Of a stretch of DNA of 31,011 nucleotides, positions 16,542-23,261 are shown in pieces; within the stretch, counting starts at the first letter, position 1; each line of letters opens with the position of its first letter. Both the position numbers and the translations under genes were made by a program. The notes below the pieces were generated by a model. It was not told the DNA's origin. It saw only the letters and a list, made by a program, of their open reading frames with translations, and searched no databases. Location: the NCBI GenBank assembly GCA_964345385.1, contig CAYFQM010000006.1, forward strand, positions 1-31,011. Direction: 5' to 3'. This DNA is from CAG-1000 sp964345385 (lineage in GTDB: Bacteria > Bacillota_I > Bacilli_A > RF39 > UBA660).

Positions 16542-16850
16542 TTATTTTTTAATTTTGCATTCAACGCCACTTGGTAAATCTAAGTGAGTTAAAGCATCAA
16601 TAGTCTCTTTACTAGGATTATCGATATCGATAAGTCTTTTATGAGTTCTAATTTCAAATTGTTCACGAGAATCTTTATATCTGTGAACAGCTCTAAGTAC
16701 AGTGATTTTTTCAATCTCCGTAGGTAGTGGAACTGGTCCACTTACTATTCCACCAGTTCTCTTAACAGTCTCAACAATTTTAGCTGCTGCTTCATCAATA
16801 ATTCTGTGTTCAAAAGCTTTTAATCTTACTCTTATTTTGTTTTTAGACAT
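16542..16850 (-). CDS. rpsJ: 30S ribosomal protein S10 (NusE)
   Basis: This 102-residue protein, first gene of the superoperon, contains VRLKAFEHRIIDEAAAKIVE and GPVPLPTEIEKITVLRAVHRYKD (split by the usual loop). Besides its 30S role, S10 pairs with NusB at rRNA boxA; a boxA-like site is in this window at 369-383. AGGAGG precedes the ATG. Confidence 0.99.
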   Translation of the reverse strand: MSKNKIRVRLKAFEHRIIDEAAAKIVETVKRTGGIVSGPVPLPTEIEKITVLRAVHRYKDSREQFEIRTHKRLIDIDNPSKETIDALTHLDLPSGVECKIKK

Positions 16851-16974
16851 ATTTTTTCCTCCTCGCCTATAATATTTTTATAGACTTGCTCCATGCAAAT
16901 AACCTGACATATAATTAAGTCAATTCAACTTAACCTGGTGTATCAGCAACCTCGCACATCATTGCCAGTCAATT
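16851..16974 (-). promoter_or_regulatory. Structured 5' leader of the S10 operon, possible L4 target
   Basis: About 124 bases lie between the predicted transcript start and rpsJ. The minus strand has GCAATGATGTGCGAGG, a hairpin TTAAGT-TGAATTG-ACTTAA (about 16910-16929), TGTCAGGTTATTTGCATGG, and a hairpin CTATAA/TTATAG next to the ribosome-binding site. From memory, the same landmarks (GCGAGGTTG, CAGGTTATT, GGAGCAAGTC) occur in S10 leaders of Bacillus relatives, where the leader controls the operon. I infer autoregulation, probably through L4. Confidence 0.55.
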
Positions 16975-16980
16975 TATAAT

Positions 16981-17009
16981 AGTATATTCTATATCTAATA
17001 AAAAATCAA
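16981..17009 (-). promoter_or_regulatory. S10 superoperon promoter
   Basis: Minus strand TTGATT (17009-17004), exactly 17 bases, TATACT (16986-16981). The predicted start is near 16974. The match and spacing are good, and it is the only convincing promoter upstream of rpsJ. Confidence 0.75.
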
Positions 17010-17084
17010 GAGTTTTTTATTTTTTTATTAAAATATATATACTTATTATTTTTAACACCGAACTTTTAAAACACAATTTAACGA

Positions 17085-17210
17085 TTAAAAAAACAATATA
17101 AATATAATTATGGTTCCTAAAAACAAACACAACATATGAAACCATCCAAAAGGTTTAGGTTCGATCATTTTATCTTGTAAAAAATAAATTAATTTTTCTA
17201 AATCATTCAT
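17085..17210 (-). CDS. Small single-pass membrane peptide, 41 residues
   Basis: The reading frame encodes MNDLEKLIYFLQ, then KPFGWFHMLCLFLG and an all-hydrophobic end (TIIIFILFF) before TAA. It has a short polar N-terminus and one predicted membrane helix (about 23-41). It begins 30 bases after the gpmI stop on the same strand, so it may be the last gene of that transcript. The ribosome-binding site is weak (GAAAG). The PFGWFH-plus-helix motif recalls the first helix of multi-pass membrane proteins, so it could also be a truncated remnant; no continuation was found in the other frames downstream. Function unknown. Confidence 0.5.
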   Translation of the reverse strand: MNDLEKLIYFLQDKMIEPKPFGWFHMLCLFLGTIIIFILFF

Positions 17211-17240
17211 AATAATTCTTTCATTTTATTTAAACTAACA

Positions 17241-18734
17241 TTATTTTTTTAATAAAGATTCGCCTGTCATATACTGAGGCTTACTAATACCATACATATC
17301 TATAATAGTTGGAACTATATCAGAAAGATTGCCATTATTTTTAAGTTTATATTCGGAGTTCACTATAACAAAAGGCACATTATTAGAACTGCTCCCTATA
17401 ACAATATTTCCGTCGTTATCTTTCATATATTCAACGTTTCCGTGATCTGAAGTAATTATAACATCATAAAAATTTTCTTCTGCTTTTTCTAATATTTTTT
17501 CCAAACATAAATCACATATTTCTAAAGCTTTTGTAGTGGCTGGTATATTACCAGTTCTTGAAACAATATCTGGATTAGCAAAATTAGCTACAATAAAATC
17601 AATATCTTCAGACATTGCAGAAGAAATTGCTTTAGTAATATCAAACGCACTCATCTCTGGCTTAGTATCATATCTAAGAGCCCTTTGAGAAGGCACTTCT
17701 ATTTTATATAAGTTTTTATCTTCTAAATCTTCACATCCATCAAAATAATATGTAACATAAGGAAATTTAACCGTTTCTGCTATTCTAGCTTGTTTATATT
17801 CTAATGATGATAAATAATGACCAAAAGAATTTAAGTAAGGTTCTTTAGTAAAAGCAGGTTCTACGTTTTCGTTTATTTGATATAATGATGCAAATCTTAT
17901 ATTATTAAATTTTTTTATGTTAAATATATTGAAATTAGGATTAGATATTGCATCAGTTAATTCATCATTAGGCGTAAAATTAACAAATAAAACTCCATCA
18001 CCTTCTCTAATCTGGCTTCCTTTAGTAATTATACTGGGGTTAACATATTCATCAGATATATCATTCTTTTTATGTAAATCTAAACACCTATTAATATCAC
18101 TAAATGTATTTCCCATATTATATATAATTGCATCATATGCTTTTTTTACTCTGTCATAATTACCATCTCTATCCATAGCATAATACCTACCACAAACAGT
18201 ACCAATATAAGCGTTATTAAACTTTTCTATTTTTTTCATAAATTCATTTATTAAAGTTTTCGCTAAATATGGATTAGTATCTTTACCATCTGTAATAAAA
18301 TGAAAAAAAACTCTTTCCACTTTTTTTATTTTAGCAAGTGCTACACTAGCATAAATATGATCTAAACAAGAATGTACTCCAGAATCAGAAACAAGACCTA
18401 TTATATGTAGAGATCCATTATTACTTGTAATATAATCAATTAAATTTAATAATATGTCATTTTCAAAAAAAGATTTATCTTTAATATAATTGTTTATTAT
18501 TTTAGCAGGCTGTTCAATAATTCTTCCCATACCAATTGTTTGATGTCCAACTTCACAATTTCCATTAAACTCATCAGGAAGACCTACAAAAGACCCAGAT
18601 GCATTTAAATGAGCAACTGAATATGTATTCATTATTTTATTAAGATTTGGTAAATTAGACATTTTAATTGCATTTCCATTTTCTTCTTCTCTAATACCAA
18701 ACCCATCTAATATTAATAATAATATTTTTTTCAT
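17241..18734 (-). CDS. gpmI: Phosphoglycerate mutase, cofactor-independent type, with altered active site
   Basis: The full-length (497 residues) protein is clearly of the iPGM family, which interconverts 3- and 2-phosphoglycerate in glycolysis. Kept: Asp10 (LILDGFG), His121 (SGVHS), Asp152, Arg183 and Arg189 (GRYYAMDRD), Lys323 (ETVKFPYVTYY), Asp389 (NPD), Asp430-His431 (SDHGN). Changed: the phospho-acceptor serine of GNSEVGH is Cys60 (GNCEVGH); the metal-ligand His of NPDMVGHTG is Arg393 (NPDIVSRTG); the metal-ligand His of AHTTNPVP is Ser448 (GSSSNNVP); both Arg of NFRPDR are lost (NFTPND); and DGRD is DGKD. Two of three ligands of one Mn site are therefore missing. The rest of the fold is well conserved and there are no stops, so the protein is maintained but probably is not an ordinary mutase. 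It lies 100 bases after pgk, with an AAGGGA site before the ATG. Confidence 0.9.
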   Translation of the reverse strand: MKKILLLILDGFGIREEENGNAIKMSNLPNLNKIMNTYSVAHLNASGSFVGLPDEFNGNCEVGHQTIGMGRIIEQPAKIINNYIKDKSFFENDILLNLIDYITSNNGSLHIIGLVSDSGVHSCLDHIYASVALAKIKKVERVFFHFITDGKDTNPYLAKTLINEFMKKIEKFNNAYIGTVCGRYYAMDRDGNYDRVKKAYDAIIYNMGNTFSDINRCLDLHKKNDISDEYVNPSIITKGSQIREGDGVLFVNFTPNDELTDAISNPNFNIFNIKKFNNIRFASLYQINENVEPAFTKEPYLNSFGHYLSSLEYKQARIAETVKFPYVTYYFDGCEDLEDKNLYKIEVPSQRALRYDTKPEMSAFDITKAISSAMSEDIDFIVANFANPDIVSRTGNIPATTKALEICDLCLEKILEKAEENFYDVIITSDHGNVEYMKDNDGNIVIGSSSNNVPFVIVNSEYKLKNNGNLSDIVPTIIDMYGISKPQYMTGESLLKK

Positions 18735-18810
18735 ATTTTTCCCTTTTCATAATTCTAACATAAATTATAAAAAATAGAAATAGAAGACATTATTTTTAAT
18801 TGTTATCTAC

Positions 18811-18836
18811 AAATTAAAAAATGCAGATTATGCATT
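18811..18836 (-). terminator. Possible weak terminator after pgk
   Basis: Minus strand AATGCA-TAATC-TGCATT followed by TTTTAATTT, beginning in the pgk stop codon. The stem is only 6 bp. It may reduce rather than stop transcription into gpmI. Confidence 0.45.
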
Positions 18837-19977
18837 ATTTTAAATTATCAAATGTTTTAAATTTCACTCCTGATAAATATTCTAATGAGGCTCCCCCTCC
18901 TGTAGAAATATGTTTCATTGGAACGCTTAACTTAGTACTAGCTGTAAGTATATCTCCACCTGCTAAAATAGTTTCATTTAATTTTTCCTTTTGTAAATAC
19001 TGTAGTATTTTTCTAGTTCCATATTCATAATCTTCTTCTTCATATTTTCCTAAAGGACCATTCCATAAAACTAGTTTTGAATTCTTCAAATTATTAATAA
19101 ATATTTCTATTGTCGCAGGTCCTATATCATATCCCACATCTTCTTCCGTTAAATCATGTATGTTTCTTACTCCCATAGATGTTACTAAATCTATTGGTAA
19201 AATTATTTTATTATGATACTTGTTTAAAAGTTCTCTAGCATAATTAATGTATTCTTTTTCATATGGACTTGAGCCTATGTTTATATTATTAGCTTTTAAA
19301 AATGTAAAACACAAAACACCTCCCAATAATATTTTATCTGCCTTTGTTATTAAGTTATCAATAGTTCCTATTTTATCTTTAACTTTTACTCCACCCATTA
19401 TTAATGTAAAATTGTCACTTTCTAAAGCTCTATCTAATATTTGTTTTTCTTTAAAAACTAACATACCTGCATAAGATGGAATAAAATCACTAATTCCATA
19501 AGTTGAAGCATGTGCTCTATGACTAGAAGCAAACGCATCTAAGACAAATATATCTGCTAATGATGACCAATATTTTGATAATTCACTATTACAAGAAGAC
19601 TCTAACTCATCTGGATAATCTTCAAATCTAGTGTTTTCTATTAATAAAATTTCTTTGTTTTTTAAATTATTAACAGCTACCTCTACTTCTTTTCCTCTTG
19701 TTTTAGGTACAAAAAACACTTTTGTATCAACTAACTTAGATAATTCTTTGGCTACTGGCTCTAGAGAGTATTTTTCTTTATCTTCTTCAGTTGTTATCCT
19801 TTTTAAATGAGATAACAATATTATTTTTGCATTATTTTTAATTAAATAACTAATTGTATCAAGACTTGCTACTATTCTAGAGCTGTCTATAACACTATCA
19901 TTTTCTATTTCAACATTATAATCAACTCTTACAAGAACTCTTTTACCTTTAACATCTACATCAGTAATATATTTCAC
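18835..19977 (-). CDS. pgk: Phosphoglycerate kinase, divergent
   Basis: This 380-residue enzyme makes ATP from 1,3-bisphosphoglycerate. Substrate-side residues are kept: RVDYN (17-21), Arg34, His57 and Arg60 in SHLKR, DAFASSHRAHAST with Arg154, and Lys198 in GGVKVKD. So are WNGPLG and HISTGGGASLE. Several usually invariant positions differ: SHLGRP is SHLKRI, GGGLAYTF is GGVLCFTF, and GGGDS is AGGDI, so the nucleotide side is unusual. The start is GTG, chosen because AAGGAG lies 8-9 bases before it and the N-terminus YITDVDVKGKRVLVRVD fits the family. It begins 2 bases after the dNMP-kinase-like gene, so it is co-transcribed with that cluster. I expect activity, less certainly than for a typical PGK. 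Confidence 0.93.
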   Translation of the reverse strand: MKYITDVDVKGKRVLVRVDYNVEIENDSVIDSSRIVASLDTISYLIKNNAKIILLSHLKRITTEEDKEKYSLEPVAKELSKLVDTKVFFVPKTRGKEVEVAVNNLKNKEILLIENTRFEDYPDELESSCNSELSKYWSSLADIFVLDAFASSHRAHASTYGISDFIPSYAGMLVFKEKQILDRALESDNFTLIMGGVKVKDKIGTIDNLITKADKILLGGVLCFTFLKANNINIGSSPYEKEYINYARELLNKYHNKIILPIDLVTSMGVRNIHDLTEEDVGYDIGPATIEIFINNLKNSKLVLWNGPLGKYEEEDYEYGTRKILQYLQKEKLNETILAGGDILTASTKLSVPMKHISTGGGASLEYLSGVKFKTFDNLK

Positions 19978-19979
19978 TT

Positions 19980-20543
19980 TTATTTCTCCTTAGATTCTTT
20001 ATTATATATTTTTAAAGCATCTTTTTTTAATTTTTCTAAAGTTGTATTTTTAATTTTATAATCATAATCACTAAAATTATCTAATCCTGTTTCAGTAGGA
20101 TGCTTTTTTTGTTCTTCTGTTAACCCATTATCAAAATTAATCCTATCAATATGAATAACTACAGCGTTATTAAACTTTCTAGTAATATGAAGTATTTCTT
20201 TTTCAAATCTAACATCACTAATTATAATAGCATTATAAAACATACTAAATATTTCAATATCATCTATCATTCTATTGATAAACATCTCTTCTTTTTTTAA
20301 TTCCATCCTAATTACATCAGTTCCTAATTTTTGTAATAAATCTCTTGGTTTAGTTTCTTCACTTAAATCCCAGCCAGTCATTTCTCTTGCATAATATTTT
20401 ATATATTTAGAATATTGTGTAATTATAGCTTTTTCATTATGCTTTTCATATATACCCTTTAAATAATTTGAAAAAGTATCCTTTCCATGTTTAGCTTTTC
20501 CACATACTAAATATATAGTTGGATTTTTATATTCTATATCCAT
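19980..20543 (-). CDS. dNMP-kinase-like P-loop protein
   Basis: This 187-residue cytoplasmic protein has a P-loop of the nucleotide-monophosphate-kinase kind, GKAKHGKDT (residues 15-23), a second conserved part RDLLQKLGTDVIR near residue 87, IISDVRFEKEI (Asp of the Walker B type) and the HPTETGLDNF motif near the C-terminus. This pattern matches phage and bacterial deoxynucleotide-monophosphate kinases. The substrate cannot be read from the sequence. It is tightly packed (1 base from the upstream gene, 2 bases from pgk), with GAGGAG before the ATG. Confidence 0.7.
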   Translation of the reverse strand: MDIEYKNPTIYLVCGKAKHGKDTFSNYLKGIYEKHNEKAIITQYSKYIKYYAREMTGWDLSEETKPRDLLQKLGTDVIRMELKKEEMFINRMIDDIEIFSMFYNAIIISDVRFEKEILHITRKFNNAVVIHIDRINFDNGLTEEQKKHPTETGLDNFSDYDYKIKNTTLEKLKKDALKIYNKESKEK

Positions 20544-21872
20544 TTACTGCTCCTCTTTACTTAAAACCAATTCATAGGGACTTTCTTCTGTGCCCTCTCC
20601 CTTAGAAATATTTGTATTTGAATCTACATAAAACGCATATCTAATTCCGTGAACTGAAGTAGATAAATCTTTATAAACATTACCATTATTATCAATAGAA
20701 AAATATAAATCATTTTCATAAGGTTTGTTATAAAGCCATGTATCATTAACATCGTTTATAAACAAATCTCCAAGTGATAAAAGTCCAACTTTAGACTCTT
20801 TTTTATTACTAAACCTTAAACTATAATCTTGACTTTTATAAGTATATTTACCAATATAAAATTCTCCATTTAAAATAAAGTCTTCTTTTAAAGTATTTGA
20901 AATATTAGTAAGCGCCTTATCTATATTTTTATATGTTACTTTAACACTTTCATTGTTTTCATCTTTCACTAAATTATTTGAAGCAATTAAAATTTTTCCA
21001 TCCTCTATATTAATTATTCTAAATAATTCTTTATTTATTAATACATATTCCCCTACATAAGCATCCTTAAGTTTATATATACTGTGACTTTCAACTATAT
21101 ACGGGAAGCTCTTGCTACCATCACCTTCTATAAGAATAGCTTCTCCATTAATTGTAATTACAGGTCTTATACCCATTGCTTTAGGTGTGCTATCCACTCC
21201 AATCTCTCCGGTTTTATCAACATAATAAATACCATCTTTTGATGTAGTATTTAATACATAATTTTCAGAATTATTCAAAAAACCATCTTCTCCTAAAGCA
21301 ATATTATAATCATGTAAAGATAATAAATTAATTTTATAAGCATTATTATATTCATTACATGTTATTTCTTCTATATCATTAATTTCATCTTCACAAGTAA
21401 ATGTATTATTTAAAAGTGATGCACTATACATGTTTTTTTCATAAACTCCATAATTTCCATCTTTATCTATATTTAACCATTTATTAATATATGAATCTTT
21501 AAACCCTCTATTAAGACCCGGATATAATAAAGTAACTGATTTATCAGTTACTATTCTTATATTATTTTCAGGATCAGTTGATAAAATTCTATATAGTATT
21601 CCTGAATATTTAATATAATTATTTTCCACATTTCCCTTATATATATATAATTTAGAATCTTCATCATATACTAAACCATTAGTTAAATTAACATAACTTT
21701 CTTTTGATTTAATATGTTCAAAAAGAGATATTCGATTTTTTATAGTTACGTCTTTATTCTCTTTTAAATAAAATTTAACCATTCTTGTTAAATAAAAACT
21801 CATAATAACTAGTATTACTATTATATTAATAAATACTAATACATTTGTTACTTTGATTCTTTTAATATGCAT
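20544..21872 (-). CDS. Membrane-anchored extracellular protein with a duplicated domain (DUF6273-like)
   Basis: This is a 442-residue protein with one N-terminal membrane segment (residues 9-29) and an extracellular remainder. It has two copies of one domain, at about 86-262 and 275-437. Matching landmarks are YSGILYRIL / INKELFRII, INLLSLHDYN / VGLLSLGDLF, GIRPVITI / GIRYAFYV and GDGSKSFPYIV / GEGTEESPYEL. The pattern resembles DUF6273-type domains often seen in Firmicutes surface proteins; the family name is from memory and needs a profile search. No catalytic motif is evident. It begins 2 bases after the DUF4956 gene and is co-transcribed with the CotH/VTC genes, which suggests a part in the same envelope process. 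Confidence 0.65.
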   Translation of the reverse strand: MHIKRIKVTNVLVFINIIVILVIMSFYLTRMVKFYLKENKDVTIKNRISLFEHIKSKESYVNLTNGLVYDEDSKLYIYKGNVENNYIKYSGILYRILSTDPENNIRIVTDKSVTLLYPGLNRGFKDSYINKWLNIDKDGNYGVYEKNMYSASLLNNTFTCEDEINDIEEITCNEYNNAYKINLLSLHDYNIALGEDGFLNNSENYVLNTTSKDGIYYVDKTGEIGVDSTPKAMGIRPVITINGEAILIEGDGSKSFPYIVESHSIYKLKDAYVGEYVLINKELFRIINIEDGKILIASNNLVKDENNESVKVTYKNIDKALTNISNTLKEDFILNGEFYIGKYTYKSQDYSLRFSNKKESKVGLLSLGDLFINDVNDTWLYNKPYENDLYFSIDNNGNVYKDLSTSVHGIRYAFYVDSNTNISKGEGTEESPYELVLSKEEQ

Positions 21873-21874
21873 AA

Positions 21875-22570
21875 TTAATCTCCAAAATCGTTTTGATAAG
21901 CAATCAAACTCGCATTAATTATTCCATTAATATTTTCAAATTGATCAACTATACTAGTAGATACTCCAGTTTTTCCACCCTCTTTTATATCTACTTCTAA
22001 AGATAATTCTACATTATTATCATATATTGATTTACTTCTTATTTTATACTTTCTAATTAATTTTAATTTTTTTACTACATCATCATGTGCTTTTGAATTA
22101 TATTTTAATATTAATAAATACCTATTTGAAACTCTAAAGCCCATAAGATACGCCCCAAAATAACACATTCCAATTATGATTGTAGCTATTATTGCCGGAA
22201 GATACATTCCTGCACCTGTCATAATACCTGCAGATATAGCATAGAACATAAAACCTGTATCTACCGGATCTTTAACAGCAGTTCTAAATCTAACAATAGA
22301 TAAAGCACCAACCATACCTAAACTTAATGCTATATTAGAACTAATTGTTCTAATAATCATTGCGGTTACCATTGAAAGCATTATTATACATAAAGCAAAT
22401 GATTTGTTATAAACAACCCCAGTAAATGTTTTTCTATAAACATATACTATAAATAATGCTAAACCAAACGCTATTATTAATGATAATAGCATATCTGTTG
22501 AACTGATCTGTGTATTAAAAGTATTTAAAACAGATTTTTTAATAACACTTTGAACACTTAATATTTCCAT
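21875..22570 (-). CDS. DUF4956 family membrane protein
   Basis: This 231-residue protein has four or so membrane helices in residues 25-145. The family signature SLGMVGALSIVRFRTAVKDP and GFMFYAISAGIMTGAGMY lie between helices, followed by a cytoplasmic ferredoxin-like C-terminal part. DUF4956 proteins are repeatedly found beside VTC-domain polyphosphate polymerases and CotH proteins in Firmicutes, as here; by analogy it may form the membrane channel or anchor for the polymerase. That is an inference. AAGGAG precedes the ATG. Confidence 0.88.
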   Translation of the reverse strand: MEILSVQSVIKKSVLNTFNTQISSTDMLLSLIIAFGLALFIVYVYRKTFTGVVYNKSFALCIIMLSMVTAMIIRTISSNIALSLGMVGALSIVRFRTAVKDPVDTGFMFYAISAGIMTGAGMYLPAIIATIIIGMCYFGAYLMGFRVSNRYLLILKYNSKAHDDVVKKLKLIRKYKIRSKSIYDNNVELSLEVDIKEGGKTGVSTSIVDQFENINGIINASLIAYQNDFGD

Positions 22571-22580
22571 ATTTTCTCCT

Positions 22581-23261
22581 TTACTTTATACTTCTACATA
22601 TCGCAAACTTAGATACAGCTTCTCTACAAGAAGGAATATCACTTAATATATTTGCAATATGAAGTGGTAATACTTCATCAAACTTTACTTCCAATACTTG
22701 TTTATCTTTTTCTTCAACATCATACATAGGAACATTTTCATCAAATAAATCATAATTATATAATGAACTTTTTATACCAGAATCAAATGTAATTCTTACA
22801 TTACTTACTGGATAAGTAAATGCAGTTCTATGATACTTTACAATTATTGTAGGTATTAAATGATTAAACTTCATATTGTTAATAAACTCCTCTAATAACT
22901 TGTTTCCATCAGTATTTATATCATTTATATTACCTTCTAATATTTTACTATAGATTTCTTTTGAAATCAATACTTGCTGCTTAGCAGTCATATTATTATG
23001 TTTCATTTTCTTTTCTAATCTAATAAAACTATCATCATCATTATATATTCTAATTCTATATTTTTTTCTATATAGCACTCCATCTATTTTTTCATAATAT
23101 GAAGAAGAATCAATATCATCAAAATACAAACTTTTAATACTATAAGATCCATCTTTGTAGCATGCATTTTTATCCTTATCCATAAATAAAGATAGTTTAT
23201 GTTTTAATGCTTTTGAAGCTCTATTTGATATTTTAAATTTTATTTCATGTCTATATTTCAT
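22581..23261 (-). CDS. VTC-domain protein, predicted polyphosphate polymerase
   Basis: This 226-residue protein has the VTC/CYTH-like tunnel fold motifs: YRHEIKFKI (3-11), YSIKSLYFDD (40-49), RKKYRIRIY (65-73), RLEKKMK (81-87), KYHRTAF, RITFD and VLEVKFDE. The basic and acidic residues on each strand fit a tunnel that binds triphosphate and metal. In yeast the VTC4 domain makes polyphosphate from ATP; bacterial members are annotated likewise, with little direct proof. There is no membrane segment of its own. It starts on the cotH stop codon (TAATG), 10 bases before the DUF4956 gene. Confidence 0.88.
   Translation of the reverse strand: MKYRHEIKFKISNRASKALKHKLSLFMDKDKNACYKDGSYSIKSLYFDDIDSSSYYEKIDGVLYRKKYRIRIYNDDDSFIRLEKKMKHNNMTAKQQVLISKEIYSKILEGNINDINTDGNKLLEEFINNMKFNHLIPTIIVKYHRTAFTYPVSNVRITFDSGIKSSLYNYDLFDENVPMYDVEEKDKQVLEVKFDEVLPLHIANILSDIPSCREAVSKFAICRSIK

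Noticed and set aside
17011..17060. Possible terminator before the S10 promoter
   Set aside because: The only inverted repeat (AATAAAAAA/TTTTTTATT) is purely A/T and overlaps the -35 region, so it is not convincing.
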